Shown here: one piece after another, positions 34,448 to 42,157 of the stretch
Position numbering within the stretch: the stretch's first letter is position 1
How the letters are laid out: every line of letters begins with the position of its first letter
Notes under the pieces: generated by a model
The model's database searches: none
Told to the model about the DNA's origin: nothing
The model's input: the letters and a program-made list of their open reading frames with translations, nothing else
Assembly (NCBI RefSeq): GCF_002812125.1
Contig: NZ_NPDQ01000006.1
Coordinates: 62,001 to 126,000, forward strand
Origin: Leptospira brenneri
GTDB taxonomy: Bacteria; Spirochaetota; Leptospiria; Leptospirales; Leptospiraceae
Direction of reading: 5' to 3'
DNA length: 64,000 nt
Position numbers and translations under genes: made by a program

Positions 34448-35983
34448 ATGGCTCACTACGATACAGTTGTCATTGGCGCTGGTAACGCTGGTTTGATGGC
34501 GGCCACCCGGCTCCAAAGGGAAGGTGCAAAAACTTTGTTATTGGAAAGGCATAATGTTCCTGGTGGCTGTGCCACATCTTTTGTTCGAGGAGATTTTGAA
34601 TTTGAAGTGGCTCTTCATCAACTGAGCGGTGTTGGCACTGAATCCAATCCTTTCATTATGCGTCGGGTCTTCGAAGAACTTGGTGTTTTAGATAAAATTG
34701 AACTTGTTCAGGAAAAAGAACTTTATCGGATTATTATGCCTGGACGATTGGATGTTACCTTACCTGCTGATTGGCAGGAACTAAAACAACACTTAAAAAA
34801 TCTTTTCTCTGAAGAAGAAGATTCTATTGAACGTTTTTTTGCCTTAAGTGAAGCAGTGGTCAACGAGTATTATTTTATTCTACCTCGTGTCCGTCTTTCT
34901 GGAGATGAAGAAAAGGTAAGGGTGAAATGTCCCAATTTTACGGCTTACGGCCTTCGTTCTACCACCGATGTGTTAAATGAATTTTTTTCGAATGAGGATT
35001 TGATTAATGTGATCACACCTTATTGGAGTTATGTTGGAATTCCAACAACGGATTTGGTTTTTGCCGAATTTATCGGTATGCTTTATTTCTATTGTGTTTA
35101 TAAACCCTGGCATATCAAAGGTGGATCGCAAATGCTTTCCAGTTCACTTCTTGAATCATTTGAAGAAGCTGGCGGAGAAGTTCGTTTTCATTGTGCAGCA
35201 GAAAAAATTTTGACTGAGAATGGTGCTGTGTGGGGAGTTCGTCTTGAAACGGGTGAAACTGTAACTTGCGACGCGGTGGTTTCGAATGCAAGTCCCTTAC
35301 TTACCTATCATGAGATGCTTGATCTAGAAACTCCTCCTCCATCTGTATTAAAAGATTTTCAGTCTAGACGAATGGGTGTTTCCGCTGTTTGCCTTTATCT
35401 TGGTTTGGACTCTACACCAGAAGAATTGGGATTCACAACAGCTTCTACTTTTGTGATGACAACTTCCAATGCAGAAGTAACGGAAGATCGTATGTATTCT
35501 TTAGAGGCACCTGACTGGGGAATGGTTACTTGTTATAATTTCATTGATCAGGAACTGGCTCCTAAAGGGAAAGCTGTGGTTACTTTAGTTGCATTACAAT
35601 ATGGAGAGGCATGGAAGGATATTTCTCCTGTAAAATATTTTTCCACAAAATATTCGTTTGGTGAAAAATTGATCGATCTTGTGGAACAAGCCTATCCAAA
35701 AATTAGAGATCATATTGAAAAGGCGGAAGTGGCAACCCCCATGACTATGATGCGATATTTGAATACACCCGGAGGTGCCATTTATGGATTCAAACAGACC
35801 TTACAAGATGGTCATCTATTTCGGGATTCTTTGGATGCCATTGATGGTCTTTACTCAGCAAGTAGTTGGACCAGTATGGGTGGATTCCAACCAACTTATT
35901 TGAATGGATACAATACAGCGCGGAAAATCCTAAAACGTTCAAACATCCGACGTAAATCACAGAAATCTTCTCATACAAAATAA
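34448..35983 (+). CDS. FAD-dependent oxidoreductase, CrtI/RetSat-like
   Basis: A 511-residue flavoprotein of the phytoene desaturase / carotenoid isomerase / retinol saturase superfamily. The N-terminal dinucleotide fold is VVIGAGNAGLMAATRLQREG, followed by VPGGCATSF, and the C-terminal FAD segment is GLYSASSWTSMGGFQPTYLNGYN. I start at ATG 34448, with GGGAGA 5 bp before; a longer frame from 34385 would read through the 21-bp palindrome. It probably reduces, desaturates or isomerises a polyene or other lipid. The neighbouring [2Fe-2S] reductase could supply electrons. The gene lies in the segment bracketed by the 5S repeats. Confidence 0.85.
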   Translation: MAHYDTVVIGAGNAGLMAATRLQREGAKTLLLERHNVPGGCATSFVRGDFEFEVALHQLSGVGTESNPFIMRRVFEELGVLDKIELVQEKELYRIIMPGRLDVTLPADWQELKQHLKNLFSEEEDSIERFFALSEAVVNEYYFILPRVRLSGDEEKVRVKCPNFTAYGLRSTTDVLNEFFSNEDLINVITPYWSYVGIPTTDLVFAEFIGMLYFYCVYKPWHIKGGSQMLSSSLLESFEEAGGEVRFHCAAEKILTENGAVWGVRLETGETVTCDAVVSNASPLLTYHEMLDLETPPPSVLKDFQSRRMGVSAVCLYLGLDSTPEELGFTTASTFVMTTSNAEVTEDRMYSLEAPDWGMVTCYNFIDQELAPKGKAVVTLVALQYGEAWKDISPVKYFSTKYSFGEKLIDLVEQAYPKIRDHIEKAEVATPMTMMRYLNTPGGAIYGFKQTLQDGHLFRDSLDAIDGLYSASSWTSMGGFQPTYLNGYNTARKILKRSNIRRKSQKSSHTK

Positions 35984-36036
35984 GAGAACCATTACCTAGT
36001 AATATTACGAATTGCAGACTGCAAAGGAACTAATAT

Positions 36037-37221
36037 ATGTTAGATAACAATCAAAAATTAGAAACAAATATTTTGAACTCTGTGGAAGGGTTTCGAGAAG
36101 CTATTATCAAAAAAGAAGAACTGGAAAGAGAAGGTTCCAACTTTGAAAACCAAAAAGGACTTGTTCGTCAGACTATAAATCGTCTGCATCCGAAACGATT
36201 GAAACTACGTTTAGAAAATATCCGAATAGATACACCATCAACAAAAACTTTAAGGTTCGTTTCCGTTGATGGAAAAAACTTACCTCCATTCCAATCGGGT
36301 CAGTATATCAATCTATTTGTATCTCTTTCTGGAGTTTTCACTGCCAGACCTTATTCTATCTCATCTCCTCCAACAAACTTAAGTTCTTATGAGTTGACGA
36401 TCAAACGAGCTGAAGGTGGATTTGTAAGTCCTTACTTACTAGATGATGTAGCGATTGGACAAGTATTTGAAAGTACAGGACCTATGGGTTCTTTCCATCA
36501 CAATCCGCTTTTCCATGGTAGAGATTTGGTTTTTCTTGCGGGAGGTTCTGGCATTGCCCCTGCGATGAGTATGCTAAAATCATTTTTAACATCCTCTGAG
36601 TCATTTAGATTCCACATCATTTATTCTAATAGTTTCGAAAATGATGTAATTTTTATTGATGAACTTCGGAGTTTGGTCGCCGGTCATCAAAATTTTATTT
36701 TGTCAGAATTTCTTTCTCGAGAAGTAGGTCCTGATTACAAAGGATTCAGAGGTCGGTTGAATCTTTCTACACTCAAGACCTTACTTTCTGATGCACCGTC
36801 TAAGATGTATTATGTTTGTGGTCCCACACCTTTTAACGACCATTGTGCCTCTTTACTTTCTGAACTAGGTGTTAAATCTGGACGTATTCTGATCGAAAGT
36901 AATGGGCCACCCAAGATGCCAGAAAAAATGCAGGGTTGGCCAAGTTCACTTCATCCTGAGAAAGAAGTGAACATCAAAGTTGGAAATGAAAAACCTTTCC
37001 CTGCAAAAGTTGGGGAACCACTTTTAAATAGTTTAGAACGAAATGGATATTTTACAGAGAATGCATGTCGTTCGGGTGAGTGTAGTCTTTGTCGGGTAAA
37101 ATTAAAGTCTGGTGAAGTGTTTAGTCCTCCAGAGGCAAAGATTCGGAAGTCTGATAAAAAATTTGGTTGGATCCATTCCTGCGTTGCTTTTCCGACCACA
37201 GATTTGGAGATTCAATTATAA
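36037..37221 (+). CDS. Ferredoxin-type oxidoreductase (FAD, NAD, [2Fe-2S])
   Basis: A 394-residue electron-transfer protein. After about 55 variable residues come an FAD-binding barrel (TARPYSISSPP near residue 107), an NAD(P)-binding fold (FLAGGSGIAPAMSML) and, at the C-terminus, a plant-type ferredoxin domain. The latter's cysteines follow C-x4-C-x2-C in ACRSGECSLC, with a last Cys in HSCVAF. This order is that of PaaE/Hcr-type reductases. It takes electrons from NAD(P)H to an oxygenase or to the adjacent FAD enzyme. It lies 53 bp downstream of the oxidoreductase and is likely co-transcribed; the gap holds a short TTGCAG-A-CTGCAA palindrome (36012-36024). Confidence 0.88.
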   Translation: MLDNNQKLETNILNSVEGFREAIIKKEELEREGSNFENQKGLVRQTINRLHPKRLKLRLENIRIDTPSTKTLRFVSVDGKNLPPFQSGQYINLFVSLSGVFTARPYSISSPPTNLSSYELTIKRAEGGFVSPYLLDDVAIGQVFESTGPMGSFHHNPLFHGRDLVFLAGGSGIAPAMSMLKSFLTSSESFRFHIIYSNSFENDVIFIDELRSLVAGHQNFILSEFLSREVGPDYKGFRGRLNLSTLKTLLSDAPSKMYYVCGPTPFNDHCASLLSELGVKSGRILIESNGPPKMPEKMQGWPSSLHPEKEVNIKVGNEKPFPAKVGEPLLNSLERNGYFTENACRSGECSLCRVKLKSGEVFSPPEAKIRKSDKKFGWIHSCVAFPTTDLEIQL

Positions 37222-37304
37222 GGATAGAAAGAGGAACGGAATTAAAGAGTATTAGTATATAAAGCTAATTTTCTATCAAAGATGTTCAAAAAGGACTTTA
37301 ATCG

Positions 37305-37319
37305 GAAGTAAGTTACTTC
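37305..37319. promoter_or_regulatory. Palindrome upstream of exported protein gene
   Basis: GAAGTAA-G-TTACTTC is a perfect inverted repeat with 7-bp arms, about 40 bp before the GTG start at 37358. It is a candidate operator of unknown specificity. Confidence 0.4.
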
Positions 37320-37357
37320 AATTTGACGAGAGTTCTTAATTGGAAGGGCTTTATTTT

Positions 37358-38383
37358 GTGATACGTTTCATATCTATTTTTTTCTTTTTAGTATGTTTTG
37401 GGTCTATTCATTCGGAAGAAACAAAAACCGAATCTGTTGAGAGTGAAACAGAGAAAGGATCTTATAAATACATTTCTATCAATCCAGGGGTGACCTTGGA
37501 AAGTGTGGCTTTGTCTATACAAGGAAGAAATCGCGATGCAATGATGGTTCAAGATGATCCAGGTCGCGTGTCTTGGTTATTAGATGTTAAATCACCGGAA
37601 ATTCAATTCTCAAAGTATTTTGGGATGAATTTACTACTACATAATTCCAGTTTTTACTTAAATCGGCAGTCTATTCCCAAAGTGTTTTCGAGAAACTCAT
37701 CCCCAGAGGTTTCTTCCTCAGAGTCGGAATCCGGCTCTTCCAACTCAAACAGTAATTCTTTAAAACCAAATCGAACGAAAGTCACCGAAGATATCGATAC
37801 GAGTGTCGAAGGAACATATTCAATGTTAGTTCCAATTTTTTATATTGGTAATCCAGACACTTTCCGTTTTGGAATTGGTTTTGGACCCGCACATGTTAAG
37901 TTAAAAGGGAATGTTGATTTTAAGGATTCTGCATCGAACTTATTAATTGCTTATGCAGGATCCAATCGTGATGCTTTTCTGAACAATTTACGAGGATTCC
38001 AATTTGTTTCAGGAAATATTAATCCAGAAACAGATCCAACTCTTACTTATCTCATTGCTAATCTTTCTACTGGAAACAATTTAGAGATGGTTGGATATTA
38101 TTTAGCAAGCCAAGGATTACTTCGCCCTGATGCGACTGCAGTTACTGCATATCTGAGTGGAAGATTTAATGCAGTGGAATCACTTGCCATTAGTAGCCTT
38201 ATGAGAAATCAAGTGAGCGTAAATTCAGTTGCTAGGTTTGCTTTTATGATGTATTTGGAATCACCACCATTTTTAGGAATGCGGGGTAGAGTTTCCTTTG
38301 GCGGTCCCATTGTGAAAGAAAACGGATATACTTATGAATTGCGTACGTTCCATTTTGCTCTTTATATGCCCATAGAATTTTAA
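37358..38383 (+). CDS. Exported protein, function unknown
   Basis: A 341-residue protein. I start it at GTG 37358, 9 bp after GGAAGGG; a TTG at 37340 would add six residues. The N-terminus is a signal peptide (IRFISIFFFLVCFGSIHS). A low-complexity run rich in Ser, Glu and Asn (about residues 120-145) divides a beta-rich first part from a second part that ends in alternating, aromatic strands (FHFALYMPIEF), which suits an outer-membrane or surface protein. I recognise no family. It sits between the oxidoreductase pair and another barrel-like protein inside the 5S-flanked segment. Confidence 0.65.
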   Translation: MIRFISIFFFLVCFGSIHSEETKTESVESETEKGSYKYISINPGVTLESVALSIQGRNRDAMMVQDDPGRVSWLLDVKSPEIQFSKYFGMNLLLHNSSFYLNRQSIPKVFSRNSSPEVSSSESESGSSNSNSNSLKPNRTKVTEDIDTSVEGTYSMLVPIFYIGNPDTFRFGIGFGPAHVKLKGNVDFKDSASNLLIAYAGSNRDAFLNNLRGFQFVSGNINPETDPTLTYLIANLSTGNNLEMVGYYLASQGLLRPDATAVTAYLSGRFNAVESLAISSLMRNQVSVNSVARFAFMMYLESPPFLGMRGRVSFGGPIVKENGYTYELRTFHFALYMPIEF

Positions 38384-38602
38384 GGTATCATCTACAGCCA
38401 TCTGTCGGTCATTGTAGTTTTGATGATTTCTTGTATTGTATTTAGTTTATAAGATTCATATTTTATTACTAGTATCTATATTCTTTGAGTTACTTTCAGG
38501 GATTTGGACATATATTGTTTTAAAAAAGAACAATTAGTAGAAAAATTTTTCTTGAGTCAGTCCCCTTTTAGTTGTTATTGACTGATAGAGGTAATGCAAC
38601 TA

Positions 38603-39550
38603 ATGAAACGTAGTCTCGTTTTTTTTCTGATGGTCATATCTTTATTTACTGGGTCTTTGTTTGCACAAGGCAAGGTGGAAGGAAATACAGTTCGACTCAA
38701 AGGTGCTTTGTTTTTTGGTAGCCTTCGTCCAGACTTCGAAAAGAGAAATTTTTACAATGATATTGTTGGTTTGGAATACAACCAAGATTGGCAAAACAAT
38801 CGTGGGATGACAATCATCAACGATTTAGGTTTTGATTATTTTCATTCTTTGAATGCTGGGGTTTTGAGTAATGTTTTTATGGGTCTCCACATCAATCGTT
38901 TTGGTCGTGGATATGAGTGGAATTCTTATTATGCAAGTGGACTTGGTATTAAAGAAGCAGACTATCGTTTGGTATATTCTGATATCAACCTTGGAGTCAC
39001 AATCACTCCGGTTTCTAATTTCAGAATTTTGCCAAAGTATGTTCTTCGTAGCATTGGCCAATCCTTGGAAGGAAGTTACCTAGGACTTGGTGCACCAAGT
39101 TATTATGGACAAGATACAAAAACAGCAACAGGAACCTCTGGGTTACTCGGAGTTGGATTTGAATTTGATTTAAATGATCGCGCCACTCTTTTTGCAGATC
39201 TACTTCTTTTTGGGCCATTCCTTCTCAATTCTTCTGGTACATACAATTCCGAACAGTTTAGAATTTATAACGGTGGTGCTATGTTAAACTACTCTAGCGG
39301 TGGTTATACGTTCTATTCCGAAAAATTTAGTTTTGGAGCAAGTATCGTTGTTGTGCCAAAACTTCGTTTGTTTGCAAGTTTTGAAAGCGAACGAATGACT
39401 GCAAAAGCCAGAAGTCCCATTGCTGTGAGTGTTAGTGATAACGGTCTCTACCAAGTAGGAACTTTAATGGAGTTTGTATCTGCAACAGCAGAACACAATA
39501 TCCTCGTTTCTGGTTTAAAATTTGGAGTCACTTACGATCTAAATTTGTAA
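38603..39550 (+). CDS. Predicted outer-membrane beta-barrel protein
   Basis: A 315-residue protein with a signal peptide (MKRSLVFFLMVISLFTGSLFAQ). The rest is a series of short alternating strands with Gly and aromatic girdles (LGFDYFHSLNAG, GLHINRFGRGYEWNSYY, LLGVGFEFDLNDRATLFADL, GLKFGVTYDLNL), as in outer-membrane barrels. Length would suit about 14 strands. ATG 38594 is an alternative start, but its AGAGG is only 2 bp away; ATG 38603 gives a cleaner signal peptide. About 210 bp of AT-rich sequence precedes it and no clear promoter stands out. No family is recognised. Confidence 0.68.
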   Translation: MKRSLVFFLMVISLFTGSLFAQGKVEGNTVRLKGALFFGSLRPDFEKRNFYNDIVGLEYNQDWQNNRGMTIINDLGFDYFHSLNAGVLSNVFMGLHINRFGRGYEWNSYYASGLGIKEADYRLVYSDINLGVTITPVSNFRILPKYVLRSIGQSLEGSYLGLGAPSYYGQDTKTATGTSGLLGVGFEFDLNDRATLFADLLLFGPFLLNSSGTYNSEQFRIYNGGAMLNYSSGGYTFYSEKFSFGASIVVVPKLRLFASFESERMTAKARSPIAVSVSDNGLYQVGTLMEFVSATAEHNILVSGLKFGVTYDLNL

Positions 39551-39603
39551 TTTTTCTTCTAAATAGACTTGCAAATCCGGTGCACCTGGAAGTAATGGTA
39601 AAT

Positions 39604-39724
39604 ACTCCTGGTGATTATGGAGAGAAGGTAATACCCGTTCCCATTCCGAACACGGAAGTCAAGCTTCTCATCGCCGATGGTACTATTGGGTTCGCTCAAT
39701 GGGAGAGTAGGACATTGCCGGGTT
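39604..39724 (+). rRNA. rrf: 5S ribosomal RNA, copy 2
   Basis: Read by eye this is identical to copy 1 over the whole 121 nt. The upstream sequence is different (TTGCAA at 39569 is a weak -35), so this copy is not simply a continuation of the same transcript. No other rRNA gene is adjacent. Confidence 0.93.
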
Positions 39725-39743
39725 AGCACTCATAACTCAAAAG

Positions 39744-39773
39744 AAAAAGCCAACGGAGACGTTGGCTTTTTTT
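39744..39773 (+). terminator. Terminator of 5S copy 2
   Basis: GCCAACG (39749-39755) pairs with CGTTGGC (39760-39766) across a GAGA loop, followed by seven T. The loop-side bases differ from copy 1, yet pairing is preserved by compensating changes. Confidence 0.9.
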
Positions 39774-39796
39774 GTGTACAAATAAAAACCCCCCAC

Positions 39797-39815
39797 TTGA
39801 GCGAACCCAATAGTA
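39797..39815 (-). repeat. Antisense 5S fragment, copy 2
   Basis: Nineteen bases exactly complementary to 5S positions 39681-39699, about 100 bp downstream in inverted orientation. It corresponds to the antisense fragment of copy 1. Confidence 0.72.
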
Positions 39816-39910
39816 AATAGTAACCAATTGTTCGCGAAATGACAGACTTGCGACCCATAGGGAGCAAGGCTCGGACACTCGCCCGCGGAGCGGAAAAGCG
39901 AGTGGGGGTG

Positions 39911-39933
39911 GAAGTAGGACATTGCCGGGTTAG
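39911..39933 (+). repeat. Decayed 5S 3'-end fragment, copy 2
   Basis: AGTAGGACATTGCCGGGTTA, starting at 39913, repeats the 5S 3' end and the bases after it, and is again followed by a terminator. It is longer than the fragment in copy 1. Confidence 0.68.
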
Positions 39934-39950
39934 TCATTATAGATTGTGAG

Positions 39951-39978
39951 GGCGTTCATGGAAGTGAGCGCCTTTTTT
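39951..39978 (+). terminator. Terminator after decayed 5S fragment, copy 2
   Basis: GGCGTTCAT pairs with GTGAGCGCC (with G-T pairs) across a GGAA loop, followed by TTTTTT. Confidence 0.83.
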
Positions 39979-40012
39979 GTTTGCGGGGCGTTGTTTGGTC
40001 CGGCTAATGTCC

Positions 40013-40055
40013 GCGACTTTTGGCTACGCTTCGCTGCTCCGCCCGCCAAAGTCGC
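40013..40055. repeat. REP-like hairpin, copy 2
   Basis: The same stem (GCGACTTTTGGC with GCCAAAGTCGC) and the same 20-nt loop as at 33353-33395. Beyond it, GCTCCCTATGGGTCGC (40060-40076 area) is the inverse of GCGACCCATAGGGAGC found about 200 bp upstream, forming a second, longer inverted repeat. Confidence 0.65.
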
Positions 40056-40224
40056 CTGCTCGCTCCCTATGGGTCGCTGTGCAGGATTGCGGGTTAGGAT
40101 CTTTTCCTTCGCTACCAACATTTCATTTTCACATACGAATTAGAACAAGTTGTGCTGCTCGAATTATTCCAGCAGGATTATTGGGTTAAGATTGATCTGT
40201 CATGGAAAAGCTAACGGTGATCTT

Positions 40225-40300
40225 GGCTTTTTTTGTGTACAAATAAAATTGTGAACTCAATAGTATGGCTAGTAACCAGTTATTTGCGAAATGGGTGAGA
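40225..40300 (+). repeat. Third partial repeat of the post-terminator segment
   Basis: GGCTTTTTTTGTGTACAAAT here recurs from 39764, 461 bp earlier, and the following bases (CTCAATAGTA, CTAGTAACCA, TTTGCGAAATG) are a degraded copy of the antisense-5S segment that follows each 5S terminator. The repeat locus has therefore duplicated within itself. Confidence 0.6.
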
Positions 40301-40354
40301 AAAAGTATTGGATCGGTTGATCATTTCGTCTAAGATTTGGTTAAGGGATTAGGA

Positions 40355-40741
40355 ATGAAGGCTTATCGAAAAACAATTGGTTTTTTATCATTGGCTTTGG
40401 TCTTTTCTCTATTTGTGACTACAGTTTGTTCTGTTGGCTTTCTCTCTTGTCCAAAAGTAGTTTCGAGCGAGAAAGAAATTAGTTCGAATGATTCCGAATC
40501 CTTTCCCTGCCATGAATCTGCAACCGAAGAGCCTGAATGCCAATGTTCTGAATTAGGGTTAGAAAAAAACTTAGATATTTTTTCTTCGACTGTATCGACG
40601 ACTCCCCAAAAAAGCGATTTGCTCTTTTATCTTTCCTTTCTTTCTCCCGCTTTTCCATCTCCTGTTTATGAGAAAAACCAAGTTTCTTACTATAAAGATA
40701 CTAGCGAAATATACTCTGACTCCATCCGCCTTTTGATTTAA
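40355..40741 (+). CDS. Small exported Cys-rich protein upstream of metal efflux genes
   Basis: A 128-residue protein starting at ATG 40355, 6 bp after AAGGGA; the frame extends six codons further up without a better site. The N-terminus is a signal segment (GFLSLALVFSLFVTTVCSVGF). The mature part is acidic and contains spaced cysteines and one histidine (SCPK, FPCHES, ECQCSEL) that could bind metal. It is the first gene of the efflux operon, 36 bp before the TolC-like gene, a place often taken by small periplasmic accessory proteins such as CzcI-type proteins. Family membership is not established. Confidence 0.65.
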   Translation: MKAYRKTIGFLSLALVFSLFVTTVCSVGFLSCPKVVSSEKEISSNDSESFPCHESATEEPECQCSELGLEKNLDIFSSTVSTTPQKSDLLFYLSFLSPAFPSPVYEKNQVSYYKDTSEIYSDSIRLLI

Positions 40742-40777
40742 ACTCCTTTTCGTTTTTATCTACGAATAGGAGTTTTT

Positions 40778-42157
40778 ATGTATTTAAAATTAAAGCATTT
40801 TAGTAATCAATTATATATTTATATATTAATCATTGTTTTGTCCGTTCTACCACAAGCCTTAGTTGCGGAAGATGACAATAAGCCTGTAGAATCTAAAATT
40901 AGATTGTTACTCGGATCTCATCCGGAGTTACTCGTAAAATTTTTAGAGTCTAGAGAAAAAAGACACCGTTCCGAACACGCAGATGTGTATCCAGATCCAA
41001 AAATTGGGTTTGCTTATAGGTCGTATCCCTACCGAGGAGATATCTCAAGGGATCGGAGTAGGCCCGACACACCGGGGATGACCGGAAATGAATATTCTTT
41101 TTCTCAAGAGATTCCCTTCCCTGGCAAACTGGATCTGGAAAAACAAATCATTCAAAAAGATTCTGAGTTGGATCACTTCAATGCAGAGTGGATTCAAAAT
41201 CAATTCATTCGAAATTACTTTGAAACCATATTGATTCGATCTGCTTTGTTAAGAGAAATCGCGGACCTGGAGTCACTGGGAAAAAGTATAACAACGGGAA
41301 CTCGATTGGAATCGAACCAGTATTCTGCAGGTAAAACAAATATTTCGGGAACACTTCGGATTTTAAATCTAAAGGAAAAAATAAAAGACCGGTTGCTCCT
41401 ACGTAATACTCAGTTATCCGAGTTAATTTCAAAAACATCTTATTTTTCTTTAGATCAATCTTCTTATTTGATTTCAGAGGAAGAGATACTGAAATACTTA
41501 AGCCAAAAAGAAAATGGGCTAACGAAAGACTATTCTGAAATGGATATAACAAATTCACCTTACTTACGATATGCGGAAGTAAATGTCGAGAAAGCCGAGG
41601 TAGAAGCCAAAAAAGAAAAAATCCTTCATTATCCAGAAACTGAATTGTTTATCAGCTATATGCAAAGGAGAAAGAAACCTTTTTTATTGGATAGTGGTCC
41701 TCTGAGTTATTCGATTATGGATAATCCTGAATTCTCTGGGGATCTCTGGAGTGCAGGAATCACTTTACGAATTCCTGTTTGGTCACTTGCGAAGGCGGGG
41801 GAGCTGGATCGTTCAAACGTAATTAAAGTGAACCGCATGCAGTTGGAAAAAACGAAACAAAAATATTTTTTAGAAACGGAATTAAAAACTTCGGTGCAGG
41901 CTTGGATGGGAAATAAAGAGAGATCTGAAAATTTTCAAAATTCTGTACTCCCCACTTACAAAAAAAGTATCAGTAGTTCCACTCTTGCTTACGCGAGAGG
42001 TGACTTAAGTTTAACCGAGATCTATCAATTTTTAACAGAGTCTATGGAAGTAAAATCATCTTCTCATGAAGTGAGTTTGAATCGTTGGCTTTCGTTAATC
42101 AAAATTTTAGAAATTACAAACAATCTACTTCCAGAAAGGAATGATCATGAAAAATAA
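40778..42157 (+). CDS. Outer-membrane efflux protein (TolC/CusC/CzcC family)
   Basis: A 459-residue protein with a signal peptide (about residues 10-30). The FSQEIPFPGKLDLEKQI segment near residue 110 is a typical CzcC-type mark, and two long coiled-coil halves (residues 115-240 and 260-440) fit the TolC-fold hairpins. It forms the outer-membrane channel of the tripartite pump encoded with the next two genes. AGGAG precedes the ATG. Its 3' end overlaps the adaptor gene by 11 bp. Confidence 0.88.
   Translation: MYLKLKHFSNQLYIYILIIVLSVLPQALVAEDDNKPVESKIRLLLGSHPELLVKFLESREKRHRSEHADVYPDPKIGFAYRSYPYRGDISRDRSRPDTPGMTGNEYSFSQEIPFPGKLDLEKQIIQKDSELDHFNAEWIQNQFIRNYFETILIRSALLREIADLESLGKSITTGTRLESNQYSAGKTNISGTLRILNLKEKIKDRLLLRNTQLSELISKTSYFSLDQSSYLISEEEILKYLSQKENGLTKDYSEMDITNSPYLRYAEVNVEKAEVEAKKEKILHYPETELFISYMQRRKKPFLLDSGPLSYSIMDNPEFSGDLWSAGITLRIPVWSLAKAGELDRSNVIKVNRMQLEKTKQKYFLETELKTSVQAWMGNKERSENFQNSVLPTYKKSISSSTLAYARGDLSLTEIYQFLTESMEVKSSSHEVSLNRWLSLIKILEITNNLLPERNDHEK

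Larger units (their letters stand above)
39596..40240 (+). repeat. 5S-containing long direct repeat, copy 2
   Basis: The second copy of the block at 32934-33581, in the same orientation, offset by 6,662 bp across the 5S gene and by about 6,659 bp at the far end because of small indels. The interval 39725-40354 contains only this repeat, a short further partial repeat and the upstream region of the efflux operon. I see no protein gene there that I would support. Confidence 0.85.

Noticed and set aside
39737..40189. Short open frames in 5S repeat copy 2
   Set aside because: Same reason as copy 1; the predicted peptides are low in plausibility and are shadows of non-coding repeat sequence.
32934..40240. 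Composite transposon or genomic island with insertion sequences
   Set aside because: The flanking repeats are 5S rRNA loci without a transposase, terminal target duplications or integrase; recombination between repeats is enough to explain mobility.
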